Below, piece by piece: positions 1-11,984 of a stretch of DNA of 64,000 nt. Made by a program: the position numbers and the translations under genes. Under the pieces are notes generated by a model, which was not told the DNA's origin, made no database searches, and was given only the letters and a program-made list of their open reading frames with translations. This stretch comes from Dasypus novemcinctus (Eukaryota > Chordata > Mammalia > Cingulata > Dasypodidae), in assembly GCF_030445035.2 (NCBI RefSeq), contig NC_080688.1, forward strand, positions 71,085,449 to 71,149,448. Reading direction: 5' to 3'. Positions within the stretch are counted from its first letter, which is position 1; each line of letters starts with the position of its first letter.

Positions 1-13
1 AGCAGAGTCAGAG

Positions 14-214
14 ATGGAGGAGAAATATATTGTTAGTGCCTGGCACCTTATTGGAATGACTCTGCTAAAAAGGCAGCTGAAGATAGACTCTCTGGAACAG
101 ATTCAGGCCAGTCATTTCTGGTTAGGCAAAGACAAGCAACCAGCACAAGAAGATCTTATCCTGGCTGGGTTCAACCAGCCACAGCAAGGCAGAGAAGTCT
201 TGCACGAGAAATGA
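14..214 (+). other. 66-codon open frame, unidentified
   Basis: The frame starts MEEKYIVSAWHLIGM and contains SLEQIQASHFWLGKDKQ. It is not low complexity and does not match a repeat I recognise. The window edge cuts off upstream context, so it could be part of an exon or a worn transposable element. There is no splice or promoter evidence. Confidence 0.15.
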
Positions 215-279
215 AAAACAGCCTGCCTTCAAACCATGCTTCTGTCACATATAACAGCATTTCAGGAAATTCAGCCAAC

Positions 280-2230
280 TCATTTTTTTAATCTCCATTC
301 TATGTTAATATTTAGTCGTTTCTCACTTGAGGACTTTTCTCTTGTGTTTTTTAAGTGTTCAATTAAAAGTGCTGTATAATAATGCATTACTTTTCCTTGT
401 ATGACAGTTTCCTCTTCCCCAATGATGTAGGCTTTGTAATGAATCAAATTTTCTGCCAATAACTGATAATAAAAACCATCTACTTTTATTGATTTTATGA
501 AAAGCATTAAAGAATTAATACAGATTCTAATGGGGATTTTGAAAACTTCTTTGCACATTTTTATAATGCTTTTTAAAAATACATTTAAATTAAATGAATA
601 ATACTGAAATATAATTATCAATAACTGCATTGTATTTTTAAACCTGTTGTTTAACTTGCTAGTTACTATATCAATTGAACAACATAAGTGAACTATAATA
701 ATTCCTTTGTCTAAAAATACCGAAAAATCAAAGAACTGGAGCTGTCCTACTGGTCTCAACCAATTAATGGACCATATGTGCTTAAATTATTACCAGACTA
801 TTGTGAGGTTTCAGCTGAGAAGTTTTTGTTGTGGGTAAAAAATAAAACAATTTTGGCATAGCATTAACAGATGACTCTGAAATAGACCACTGAATTATTT
901 TGGCTAAAGAATGATCAAATATCAATGGGCTTTCATTACTCTATTAACAAAGGTTTCCAAATTCTTGAGGCTAAAATACAGTAGAGGTTGAGATGTTAAG
1001 TAGGGGACCTCAACTTAACAATGAAATATATTCAGTTGCACAGTGACTGACTGTGAAGGTGCCACAGTACACAACTGCCAGATACACCATTCTCCAACTT
1101 AAGATGCAAAAGGTGCCCTGGAGTTGGGCAAAATGATATCACTTCATATATCTGTATACTCTTTTTTTTTTTAAGATTTATTTATTTATTTATTTCTCTC
1201 CCCTTCCCAGTTCTCTGTGTCTATTTTCTGCATCTTCTTTGTCTGCTTCTGTTGTTGTGAGTGGCACGGGAATCTGTGTTTCTTATTTTGTTGCGTCATC
1301 TTGTTGTGTCAGCTCTCCATGTCGCCGGCACCATTCCTGGGCAGGCTGCACTTTCTTTCGCGCTGGGCGGCTCTCCTTACGGGACGCACTCCTTGCGTGT
1401 GGGGCTCCCCTACGCGGGGGACACCCCTGCGTGGCAGGGCACTCCTTGCGCGCATCAGCACTGCGCATGGATCAGCTCCACACGGGTCAAGGAGGCCCAG
1501 GGTTTGAACCGTGGACCTCCCATGTAGTAGACGGATGCCCTAACCACTGGGCCAAGTCCACTGCCCTTGTATACTCTTTGCACATTATATTAATCCAGGT
1601 GTGTTCTACTCTGTCCTACTGAGCAATATAGTAATGCCTGCATAAGAAGTGCTCTTTGACAAAGTAGAGATCTTAAGAATTCCACAGTAACATTTCCTTT
1701 AGTACTTTGCAGTTGGGTCTTGGAACTGTTTAATCAATTCAGCAATTTGGAGGTAGAAATTTTCAGTTATTGCACAAGGATCAGAGTTTATTCCTCTCTA
1801 GGCTATGAAGATAAGCTATAGATGCAAATGAACAGTTATGAAATTTTATCTTCTCTGTAGCTATGATGCTCCAGGGCAAACTAAGATAGTGTCTTGGTAC
1901 CATAAGAAGGTAGTGTATTAGTAAGAATGTAATGCAGTTGCTATGAAAGTCTAGGCTGCTGCAGTGGTTCTTCTTTATGATAGCTTTAGAGGTCCAAGGT
2001 GCATCTGGCTGACTGCTTTGCTGTTCAGAGGGTGTTGCCCTTATCTCCATCTTATAGGATTGCTTACCAACTTGTCCTCACTCAAACAAGAGGGAAGGGA
2101 AAGGGGAAAATGAGGGTATCCCCTTTGTTGTAAAGACACAAACCAGAAGTTGCACACATACCTTTCTTTCTCATGCTATGGGCTTAGCTACAATGGAACT
2201 TGGCTAGTGTACTCTTCATCCTTGACCTAG
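280..2230 (+). repeat. 3' flank block of an upstream tandem unit (unit 0)
   Basis: Single-copy-looking sequence here recurs at 15690-16970 and, for its second half, at 40740-41060, in the same order and orientation. For example, AATAATTCCTTTGTCTAAAA at 697 matches AATAATCCCTTTGTTTAAAA at 15832. The stretch around 1840-1900 (TTATGAAATTTTATCTTCTC) matches 40972 (TTATGGAATTTTACCTACAC). The block is split by a SINE at 1162-1567. It implies another unit just upstream of the window. Confidence 0.6.
1162..1567 (-). mobile_element. DAS-type tRNA-derived SINE
   Basis: Read on the minus strand it has a tRNA-like head with a B-box (GGTTCAAACCC), a body ending in CAGCAAATAGACACAGAGAA-like sequence, and an A-rich AAATAAATAAAT tail. 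TGTATACTCTT occurs on both sides as a target duplication. Open frames across it on both strands are not genes. Confidence 0.9.
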
Positions 2231-2426
2231 CTAAAACGTTTGAGTTTTCTTACTATGAAGGTGACACTGAGAATGGTTATTAGTGATAAATAGCAGTGTG
2301 TCAAACACACGGCCAGCTTAAAACAGTCCAATTCATAGTCCATTTAAGTGGAATATAATTTTTATACAAACTTTAAATGACTATCAATATTGAATACTAT
2401 TAAAACTTTTAATTCACATGGGCTTT

Positions 2427-2827
2427 GAAAAAAAAAAGATTTATTTATTTATTTCTCCCCCCCCGCCATTGTCTGCTCTCTGTGTCCATTCGCTGTGTGT
2501 TCTTCTGTGACTGCTTCTATCCTTAGCAGCACTGGGAATCTGTGTTTCTTTTTGTTGCATCATCTTGTGTCAGCTCTCTGTGTGGGCAGTGCCATTCTTG
2601 GGCAGGCTGCACTTTCTTTTGCGCTGGGCAGCTCTCCTTATGGGGCACACTCCTTGCACATGGGGCTCCCCTACGTGGGGGACACCCCTGCATGTCAGGG
2701 CACTCCTTGCGTGCATCAGCACTGCACATGGGCCAGCTCCACACGGGTCAAGGAGGTCCGGGGTTTGAACCATGGACCTCCCATGTGGTAGGCGGACACC
2801 CTATCCATTGCGCCAAGTCCGCTTCCC
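2427..2827 (-). mobile_element. DAS-type SINE
   Basis: Same architecture as the copy at 1162. The target duplication is CACATGGGCTTT before and CACATGGACTTT after, with one mismatch. Confidence 0.9.
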
Positions 2828-2884
2828 CACATGGACTTTTATAGCCCACAGACTTAGACACTACACAATGACTACATTGGTTTA

Positions 2885-3445
2885 ATCTACTTATGCAAAA
2901 TACCAGAAATTGGTTGGTTTTTACAAAGGGTATTTATTTGGGGTAGTAGCTTACAGATACCAGGCCATAAAGCATAAGTTACTTACCTCACCAAAGTCTC
3001 TTCTTATGTGTTTCGAAGCAAGATGGTTGCCAACATCTGCGAGGGTTCAGGCTTGCTGGGTTCCTTTGGGCTCAGCTCCTCTGTTTCCTCCACAAAGTGA
3101 GCTGTAGACTATGAGGCTCTCTAGGCTTTGCCTCTCTCCACAAGGTCAGCTGTAGACTATCAGGCAAATGGCTCTGGCTCTATCCCTGGGCCTCCAGCTT
3201 AAGACTTCAGCATTAAACTCCAACTTCAAAACTCCAACATTAAGAACCCTCAACTCTGTCCTTTGCCATGCTTTTTATCTGTGAGTCCCCACCCACCAAG
3301 GGCAGGGATTCAGTGCCCTAATGACATGGCCCAATCAAAGCCCTAATTATAACTCAATCACGCCCAGGTACAGACCAGATTACAACATAATCCAATATCT
3401 AATTTTGGAATTCATAACCATATCACACTGCTACAGAGATGAATC
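2885..3445 (-). mobile_element. LTR-like element, antisense
   Basis: This matches the reverse complement of 7187-7765 for over 500 bases. On the minus strand it runs from TGTAGCAG..., through a GGTGGGGACTCACAGATAAA segment with a TATA-like ATAAAA and an AATAAATACC polyadenylation-like site, towards TTTTGCAT. This layout is typical of a solitary LTR. The element appears common in xenarthrans; I cannot name the family with certainty. Confidence 0.65.
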
Positions 3446-3809
3446 CCTTTCCCAGTTTCTCTCTCCTTGCATAGCTTTTACTTTGTCCATATGTTTTAGA
3501 GGGCTAGGAATGTTTTAGTTGATTCTAATTAGAACTCTTAAGCTAAAAGTAGTGAATTCATTTATAACAAGACTTTTGAAAGGGTAAAAAATATATATAT
3601 ACACACATATATAATCTTCAAGAGGGCAGGAATGTTATTTGTTCACTTACCATCTAGCACAATGCCCTAGTACAAGTTGAACAAATAAATAAAAGTGAGC
3701 ACATTTCAATATAAGAAAAATTATGGTTATTTTTCATACATGTAGTATGATTCTTCCTAAATATTTCAGAGGAATTCGTTACTTCCCTTTAATACATTTC
3801 CTAGGATAG

Positions 3810-4020
3810 TGGTTCCCAAACTTCAATGTGCATAAGAGTTATCCGAGCAGCTGACAAACCCCACCCTCAGAGTTAGTGTAGGATGATGCCAGGGAATAAG
3901 CATTCCTAAGTGGCACTCCAATCCCTTCCCAACTCCAGGGCTTGATTTACTTGCTTCTCTGTTTTCAAAAGGATATCTAATGGGCCCTCTGGCAGACTGC
4001 CTGCCTTTCTTCACCTTGGG
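3810..4020. mobile_element. hAT-type MITE-like fragment
   Basis: GTGGTTCCCAAACTTCAATG followed by TGCATAAGAGTTATC resembles the terminal region of mammalian Charlie-family MITEs (MER20/MER5 style). Only one end is clear. Confidence 0.4.
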
Positions 4021-4199
4021 CTAATAGCCTGAACAATAAAAGGGAAGTTCTGAGCAAGACCCATTATTAAACTATCTCTCTTCTCTCAGGGCCTTGGTTC
4101 TCTCAGTTGTAAAATGGCAGACCGAGTTATATTAAGTTAGATAGATCTCTAGTTAGTCAGTTGGTGCTGATGATAAACCTATCATGAATTAACATAACT

Positions 4200-4430
4200 T
4201 TTCATTTTTTTTCTTTCTTTTGAGGTACCAGGGTCAGGGATTGAACCCAGGACCCTGTATATGGGAAGCCAGCACTGAGCCACTGAAGCACATTGGCTCC
4301 TCTGAGTTGGTTTTTCATTTGTTTCCTTCTTTTTTTTTTTTTTTCCAGGAGGCACCGGGAACCACATCTGGGACCTCCAATATGGGAAGGAGATGCTCAA
4401 GTGCTTGAACCATAACCTCTCCTTCAATTA
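4200..4430 (-). mobile_element. tRNA-derived SINE relics, antisense
   Basis: GGATTGAACCCAGGACCCTG and the following GAGCCACTGAAGCACATTGG read as the complement of a tRNA-like head with a B-box. A second similar piece follows a poly-T at 4330-4344. It is a different subfamily from the 400-base DAS copies. Confidence 0.6.
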
Positions 4431-5269
4431 GTTTTTGATTGCTCACTGGGTCCGAGTCATTTTTTAAAGCTTACAAGTTATTCAAATGCCATTCTTCACC
4501 AAGAATTTTCTGTACCAGTTTTGTGAAGATGCTCCTTAATACATGTGTTGGGTGCTAGTTGTTGACTTCTAAATTGACAGTTATTTCTGCATTCTGGCCT
4601 ATTGTCATTTAGATTTAGCTGAATAACAAAAACACTTCCATATTTAAAAAGTGGAAGCTGCTTCAGTAGTTAAATTTGAAGATGCTGAAAGAGCCTTGTT
4701 ACATTAAGTACCCATTTACTAAATTTCCAAGAGACACTCTGGAAGACAATACCTTGTATATCAGATTTGGCAGCTCTCAAATTTGGGGTCCTTAGGCCGT
4801 GGACTTGGGACCGACACATTTTTCTGGAGGCTGAGAGAGAAGAACTGGAAAGTCTTAGGGCTAAGGAGGAGAGCTTGAAAATGTCAAAGCCTAATGAGCA
4901 GAAAGTTATTGGAACCTAAAAGAAGTAGCAAAAAGAAGAGAAAAGAGGATCATGCTTTGTTGGAAAGGAAGCAGTCATAAATTTACCTACTTCAGTATTT
5001 TGTCATGGAGTCAGCCCCAAAGTCAAAAGGAAGGTTAAATGGGGTGGGGTAGGGCAGGGGTGTTACCAAAAGCTAAGAGAATGTAATGTGACATACACTT
5101 TCAGACTTTTTTTCCAGTTTGCAGGCCTGAGTGGGAAGCCATATATGTTTAAGCAGCAAGATTGGACTCCTTGTTTCTTGTATTAATTACCACCTTAACC
5201 TTTCTTTAAGGTGGATCCCATATTGGGGAATGATTGCTTATTCCTTAATTTAATTCATACCTGCACTTG

Positions 5270-6210
5270 TAATGATGTGGGCTATGGGTGGGAGGCTCTT
5301 TGTCTCTTCAGAGATAACCTAAGCTGTCTGTGACTTGTGGGTGTGAGACGGTAAGAAGCTGTAGTCCTGCCTTTGGTGACCATGGCAATGACTCCAGTCC
5401 CAGGAAACAGTTTAACAATGCAAGGTCTATAAACTTTAAATATTCAGGGGAAATGCAAACCAAATGTGCTAAAAGCTTATCTAGAACATATGAAGTCCAT
5501 GCTAAAAGGTTACCTAAGATATGGAAGATATGTATGCTCATTCAAGCCTATTGAGAACTGAAACAAAAGGACCATTTAACCTTTCCTCTCTGTATAAAAG
5601 AAGCTCAAAAATCTTGTTCCGGGCTCGGGTTTGCAACGGGAAGCTCCCAAGTCTGGCTGGCCGTCAATAAACCATTTTTCCTTCTCAAAATCATTCCTGA
5701 GTCCTTTCCTCTCTATACACAAATAATTGAAACTCTCTCAAATTCTACAATAGTAAGGGTAAGGCCACATTGGGAAAATAGGAATAGAACTACATTAGGA
5801 AATAGGAATTGCAAGTGCCTACAGATAAATAAATAACATGGGGCCAAGAAAAGTACCAATAAATAACTTAGGGCCACTCCCAAGAAGAGTGCCAATAAAT
5901 AACTTAGGACTGCTCCCAAGAAGAGTGCCAATAAATAACATGGGGCTGCTCACAAGAAAGGGCTTTTAATTAAGAAAAAAACAGATACGCTATCTTCAGC
6001 TAACTGCAGTGTTCCGCTTCTGTGCCTGCTTCCTCGATCGCTTACTAATTACCTCCCTGCTCCTGAAAGTCTATAAAAACACCTCTTCCCTTAAACTTGG
6101 GGCTGCTCTTTCCTATGCGTAGAATGAGGCAGTCACCGTGTGGCTAATAAAGCTCTCAATTGGAACTTTTTTCAAAGTCTGAGTCTGGTCAGTATCGCTA
6201 GTCTATAACA
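5270..6210 (+). mobile_element. LTR insertion(s) within unit 1
   Basis: This segment is absent from the matching place in units 2 and 3. It holds two promoter/polyadenylation pairs. The first is TGTATAAAAGAAGC with TCAATAAACCATT (5590-5675). The second is CTATAAAAACACC with GCTAATAAAGCTC (6073-6155). It therefore looks like two adjacent or nested retroviral LTRs. TGATG lies before and after the insert, a possible 5-base target duplication. No coding region is present. Confidence 0.6.
5825..5950 (+). repeat. About 40-base tandem repeat inside the LTR
   Basis: Three to four copies of a unit built on CCAATAAATAACTTAGG followed by CTCCCAAGAAGAGTG. It accounts for the antisense open frame with repeated ALFLG-like peptides. 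Confidence 0.8.
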
Positions 6211-7186
6211 CACTGATGCATCACAGTTGATAACTGGTAACATCAATCGATGCAATTGTTTCTCAAGATCTCAAGTATAAAGGATAATAATCGAATTGAA
6301 AATTGTTCCTCAAGCTAGGCCTGTAATTGTTGATATTCAAGAATGGAGAAAGAGAATGGGAAATTTATAGTAAATATTGAAACTCCTGGAAACCAGTCAG
6401 TGCATATTTATTTTTCCATTTAATATCCTGTTGATGTGAGTTTTGTATGGAATCTCTACAGAAATTTCTAATTGTTAAAACCTTCACAAAAGGAACACAC
6501 CCCTAGTTATTAAAGAAATAGAAATTTGTTAACTTTTCTACTATTAATACTAGTTGTTAATCACAAATTTTGTGTTTTTCTTCATATGGTCTGCCACTAC
6601 ATGCATAGTTCAGAAATTATTTAAAATATTTACTAATCTAAAACAGGTGTCATTTTCTAGCAACATAATTTAACCAAATGTTAAAACAGCTTGCTCTTAT
6701 CATAATTCAAAATAATTATGCAATGCTGGCTTTAATTGCTTCAGAAAGGATGTGTTCTTCTATGTTTGATATTTAGATTTAGGGTATAATGCCTAGAACT
6801 TTTTTTGCCACAAATTTTAGACCTGTCAGTACTCAAATATTGCCCAAATCCTTGAAAATCAGAAGTTAATCTTAAATGTGGTTGTTGATGGATCTTCTCT
6901 TTTAAAAATTGTATGTTTTATTTACATATATTGTTGTTTATATTATTGTTTACATTTTTTATGATTGCATTTTTTATTGTAAGTAGGCAAATCTAATCAT
7001 ATTGCACTTGCCATGTAAAAAATGTAAGAATGTATAGAATAATATAAGTGCAATTTGAAATAAACAGTTCAAAGGACAATTAAAAAGTGAGCAGAGTAAT
7101 ATGTTTCCCCACTCAACAGACAGACTAAAGAAGAAAGTCATGTTACTCAATGTTTAATGAGTTGTCCGCAGGAAAGATACCACTTG

Positions 7187-7765
7187 TAGCAGTTTGATAT
7201 TATTGATGAATTCCAAAAAGAAATATTGGATTATGTTTGTAAACTGATCTTTCCCTCTGGGCATACTTGATTATACTGAATTCATAGGTTTTCTTGATTA
7301 AGTAATCATGTAAATCTCTTGTGCCAGTAGGGTGTTGAGGTGTTGAGTCCCCACCCTTTGGTGGGTGGGAACTCACAGATCAAAGGCATGGCAAAGGACA
7401 GAATTGAGCGTTCTTAATGTTGGAGTTTTGATGTTGCAATTTGATGCTGAAGCTGGAGCCCCAGGGAGAGAGACAGAGCCGTTTGCTTGATAGTTTACAG
7501 CTGACCTTGTGGAGAGAGGCAAAGCCTAGAGAGCCTCATAGTCTACAGCTAACCTTGTGGAGAAAACAGAGGAGCTGAGCCCAAAGGAACCCAGGAAGCA
7601 TGAACCCTCGCAGATGTCGGCAACCATCTTGCTCCGACACATGAAAATAGACTTTGGTGAGGGAAGTAACTTATGCTTTATGGCCTGGTATCTATAAGCT
7701 CCTACCCCAAATAAATACCAATTTCTGGTATTTTGCATCAGCACCCTTTTGGCTAATACACCACT
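7187..7765 (+). mobile_element. LTR-like element, sense copy
   Basis: This is the same family as 2885-3445 in opposite orientation. It begins TAGCAGTTTGATATTATTGA and ends CTAATACACCA, with CCCCAAATAAATACC near the 3' side. It lies inside unit 1 only. Confidence 0.65.
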
Positions 7766-8252
7766 GCCTCCACAGCAAGTTATTTTTTTCTCTTGGTCCT
7801 AGGTAATGAGATTCTTTTCCCTTCCCTACCAACCCCTAAAAAATGGTCTCCAGATTCCTTCTGAATTTTCAGTTATCTGACTGGATCTTCATGATGCCAA
7901 AACACTCTGTTTACAAATAAAAAATAGTTTCCTTCAATAGCATGTTCATTAGTTAACTTGATGGTTCCTCTAGATAATGACATACTTGGAAATGTTTCCA
8001 AATGTTATTAAAATGAGATTTAGATCATTGCTTTCTCTTTTCACCTGGACAATTGAACATAGTTATGGAGAGAATTTTTTCACCACTGAGAGAAATTTGA
8101 CCAATGAAATAAAATATCAACTGAAGATTATAGGCAAAAGATACAGAAAGAAAATTTAGGTGTTTTTTTTTTCCTCCAGGGAAACATGAAATCTTCAGTT
8201 AATGTTTTTAGAGATAAAACAAAGAACATAAAAGTCTATTTAATATGTATGG

Positions 8253-8530
8253 CTGGGAAGCAGATGTGGCTCAAGTGATTGGGCTCCCATCTACCATATG
8301 GAAGGTCCAGGGTTCAATTCCTGGGGCCTCCTGGTGAAGGCACGCTGGCCCACACAGTGAACAGGCCTGAGCAGGATGTTGGCCCATGCAGGAATGCTGG
8401 CCTGCCCAGGAGTGCTGGCCTATGTGGCAAGCTGGGCCAAGCAGAGAGCTGGTGCAGCAAGATGATGCAACAAAAAGAGACACAGAGGAGAGACACTGAG
8501 GAGCAGACCAGGGAGCTGCATGTTAGTTTT
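8253..8530 (+). mobile_element. tRNA-derived SINE, sense
   Basis: The head GGGAAGCAGATGTGGCTCAA with B-box GGTTCAATTCC is followed by a body ending in GACACAGAGGAGAGACACTG. It is one of only two sense copies. Confidence 0.8.
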
Positions 8531-9002
8531 ATATTATAAACCATTAACTGGCTAACACTGATGAGCTGGTTAGCAATATTCCCAATGATCCTATAGCTTA
8601 AGTTTTAAACTTTAGATCCCAAACAACCTAGCATGGAAAAATTAGTTCTTGTGCTTTGGCATTTGCAATAAAAAATAGGCCAGATCCCAATGTCAGATTC
8701 TCCATCTTGGAATAGACACCACCTATCAGTCTCTTTGAAAGGGCTGGGTTTCCATTAAGGCAAGAAGACTGGAAAACTGGTAGGGTGAGTTTTATTTGAT
8801 CATATTAAAATAACCAGTCCATTTCATCAGCATGTGACAAATTAAGTAATAACTGAAAACTAAAAGTGGTATCAACATATGGGAAACAATATGAATCCAG
8901 ATTTCCTCCAAATTGTCTAGTTAATAACAGATGGAATTTTGCTAAAAAGGGTTAGAGTATATCAGACCCTCTCTTATTCAGTGTAAACACAGAACTGCTA
9001 CT

Positions 9003-9420
9003 GTTTTAGTTTCCTAGGCTGGTCAAAGCAAATACCATGAAATGGTTTGAACTAGAACAATAGGAATCGATTTGCTTATAGTTAAAATCTGGGGAAATGT
9101 TCAAATCGAGGCATCATAAAGATAATGCTTTCTTCTAGAGGACTGGCTGCCAATGATCCTTGGCTCTTCTGCCACATGGCAAGGCACATGGCAGTGTCTG
9201 CTGGTCTCTCCCTTTTCTTCATTTATTTCAGCTTCTTGCTTCCCTGGCTTTTTCTCTCTCTCTCTGTATTCATTCTACTTATAAAGCATTTCAGTAATAG
9301 GATTAAGTCCCACCTTGAATGAAGTGGATCATGCCTTAACTGAAGTAACTTCATCAAAAGATCCTACTTACAATGGATGGAGTACTACTACAAGAATGGA
9401 GTAAATTTAAAAACATATTT
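9003..9420 (-). mobile_element. MaLR-type LTR (3' LTR of an antisense element)
   Basis: Read on the minus strand it ends in GGTATTTGCTTTGACCAGCC...AAACTAAAACA. This closely resembles the 3' end of mammalian MLT/MST/THE1 LTRs. It pairs with the LTR at 10835-11290 in the same orientation. Confidence 0.65.
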
Positions 9421-10834
9421 TTCTGGGAAACATATAGCTTTACACTACTACACTCCACCCTCTGCACCCCCAAAAAGACCTGTTATTTCTGCATGCCAAA
9501 TACATCCATTCCATCATAATATCTTGAAAACCTTAAGTCATTTCAATAGTAATTCTAGTACAAAGTCTCATCAAAATCATTTTCAGGTGTGGTCTGTCCT
9601 GGGGCACAATTCCTCTTGGGTTATGGACCTGTGAAACCTAGAGAACAAGTTATCTCCTTCCAATATAAAATGGAGGGACAGGCATAGGATAAACATTTCC
9701 ATTCCCACAGGGAGAAATTGGAAGGAAAACAGGGATCACTGGTTGCAAGGCCTACTTCATTGAATTTCAAGGTCTGAGAGTCATCTATGGAAAATGTTTT
9801 GTCCTCCAGACATGATGGAGTGTCAGCCCAACTAGCCCAAGTACTAGTGCAGTGTCCATGCACTCCCTGAATACTGGGGTGAAGTTTCCACCTGCTTCAA
9901 GGATGATGGGCAGGTTCTAGTTTCCATCCTTGTCAAGCATCAGGATAGTGGTTCGACTTTCTGCAGTCCCTTGGGCCTCTGAGAAAACTGGGGTCGTAGC
10001 ACTCTTCCTGAACAATAGGGTAGAAGCCTCCTTCTCCAAGTGCCAGGGCATATTTAGCTTGTCCACACACAATATACACAAGGGTGGTTCTGATCTCTTG
10101 GCCTGAGAAGATGTCCTCTGTCCAGACCTCAACTTCCATTGTCCTTCCTTTGAATGATTTTTCCTTCAGTTTCTGTCCCTTTTAGTTCAAGCTGGTAGTG
10201 GTTCCTTTCATACAGACCTCACCAAGAAAACTTGTTAGTTTTGCATGTAGTACACAGGAGTCCAAACTGTCAGACAGTAGGACTTTCCACAGATCTGGGT
10301 AATTGCCCCTCTAATCCTGACTTGCACTGAAATGGGTGGATCCATGTTTAGTTAAACCCTCACATGGAGCACTATTCTCTGAGGACTCACTTTCTGTGAG
10401 CTCAGAAATTTCCAAACCATCAATTTCTGTTTTCTTTGTGATCAGGAGTTCAGTTGTCAGCTTATCCCAAGGAGAAACCAGACAACACTTTCCACACTTA
10501 GCTTGGAAATCTCCTCGGCTAAATATCTAAGCTCATCACTTTCAAATTCTGACTTCCATCGTCAGATGGAACTCAATTTTGCCAAGTTCACTGCCACTTT
10601 AAAACAAGGATACTTCCACTTTCCAATGACACATTCATCATTTCTGTCTAAGGCTCCCTCAGAAGTAACTTTAGCATCCATATTTCTGCCAACAGTCTCT
10701 TCAAAGCAATCTAAATCTTTTCTATCAAACAGCTCACAATTCTTCAGCCTCTACCCATTACCAAATTCCAAAGCCAATTCAATATTTTTGGTTATTTGCA
10801 ATAGCAACACCTCTATGCTCCTGGTACCAAAATC
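9421..10834 (-). mobile_element. MaLR-like internal region
   Basis: This 1.4 kb region lies between two same-orientation LTRs. The stretch GGGAGAAATTGGAAGGAAAA followed by GGGATCACTGGTTGCAA resembles MaLR internal sequence read antisense. Short open frames here are not credible genes. The non-autonomous MaLR group has no functional pol. Confidence 0.55.
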
Positions 10835-11290
10835 TGTTTTAATTTCTTAGGCTTATCAAAGCAAATAACATGAAGTGGTTTGGCTTGAGCAATGGGAATT
10901 TATTCACTTATGGTCTGAATCCTGGAAAATGTCCAAATCAAGGCATCATCAAGATGATGCTTTCTTCTTGAGGACCAGTTGCTGGCAATCCTTGACTCCT
11001 CACCACATGGCAAGGCACATGGTGGCATCTGCTGGTGGCATCTCTTTTGGGATGGTTTGATTTCAGCTTCTTACTTCACTGGCTTTTTTTTTTTCTTTCT
11101 TCCATCTCTCTCTCTGTCTCTCTATTCCTGTCTCTCTTTTCATTCCATTTATAAAGGACTCCAGTAATAGGATTAAGTCCCACCCTAAAAGAGGTGGGTT
11201 CCACCTTAACTGAAGTAGCCTCATCAAAAGATCATACATTTAATGGGTCCGTGCCCACAGGTATGGATTAAATTTAAAAATGTTTCAGAT
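10835..11290 (-). mobile_element. MaLR-type LTR (5' LTR of the antisense element)
   Basis: It shares CATGGCAAGGCACATGG, CAGTAATAGGATTAAGTCCC and TCATCAAAAGATC with the LTR at 9003-9420. The two LTRs differ at many sites, so the insertion is old. Confidence 0.65.
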
Positions 11291-11836
11291 TTAGAATGAC
11301 AAAAAATGGATCTCTAGCACTTTCTAAATTATTATGGACAAGTCACTTCACCATTTGGCCTCAATATTCTTATTTCTAAAATAACTGGCAGGGGTTGTTT
11401 TTGGTAAGTAGTCAGTTCTTTTAGCTCTAAGAATTCCTGAGTATTTCTATACCAAATAGAAGCTCTGTGGTGGTATATCTTCATAAGACCTGCCAAAATA
11501 TGCTTGAAACATGACGATATTAAATCATATATATCATGGGCTGATGATATGTATGATGTATACTCATGACCCAAAACATTGATAAAGTATATAACATAAT
11601 AAACTTAATTTTCTGTTTAGATACATTATTTTGAGAGGAAATTTTATTTTAAAGTTTATTTATTCATTAAGTAAAATTTTAAAACTTTTGATTTATTCAG
11701 TACAGAAATCTCATTTTAAATACTGATCTTCTATGAACAATCTCATATGTCACAGGGTGATTTATTTCACTTTAAAAATTCAAAACAGTGGTTTCCTTTT
11801 TTTTCATTTGCTTCATTGTTTTGTCCCTGTAGGTAG

Positions 11837-11984
11837 TCCAGCGTCCAAATGATCATGAATCTCGCAGATCAGCCTGTCCATTTCTATCATCAACTGATGT
11901 GATCAGGAATGTCACTGCTGTCTGTATCAACCCAGGAACTCTTGAAAACTCAAAATTCTGCAAAAAAAATTTTCAACATTACAG
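11837..11984 (+). pseudogene. DYNAP-like exon 2 of unit 1
   Basis: The segment lies between an acceptor (TTGTCCCTGTAG, with a second AG four bases on) and a donor (ACAG|GTGTAT). It is open throughout in the frame reading QRPNDHESRRSACPF and then NVTAVCINPGTLENSKF. It aligns with the unit-3 exon (YPRDQEAHSSAHWCPP and NLTGVCVSPGVLAHSGC) and with human DYNAP (PNDQEAHSS, NLTGVCVSPG). It is clearly a paralogous copy, strongly diverged, and intact as an exon. No exon encoding the membrane segment can be found downstream in this unit, only a decayed Thr-rich tract at 14.89-15.45 kb. The gene is therefore probably dead, or could at most encode a membrane-less product. The start given is the second possible AG; the exon could begin at 11833. 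Confidence 0.72.

Larger units (their letters stand above)
4700..9000 (+). repeat. 5' flank block of tandem unit 1
   Basis: The order of short matches here (near 4965, 5171-5265, 6220-6420, 7120 and 8700-8950) is repeated at 21605-24560 and 41810-44000. An example is the GTGGATCCCAT / ACACCTGCAC region with TAATTTAATTCATACCTGCA at 5245. The unit-1 copy is interrupted by an LTR insertion (about 5270-6210), an LTR-like element (7187-7765) and a SINE (8253-8530). Confidence 0.65.

Noticed and set aside
1217-1622. Overlapping 88-127 codon open frames
   Set aside because: They lie wholly in a DAS-type SINE. The same frames recur at 2495, 14425, 17296, 22335, 30549, 44681, 58782 and 61074.
8271-8544. 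Short overlapping frames on both strands, possible tRNA gene
   Set aside because: The tRNA-like head has A- and B-box character but is followed by a SINE body. It does not fold as a complete functional tRNA by eye and belongs to a repeated family.
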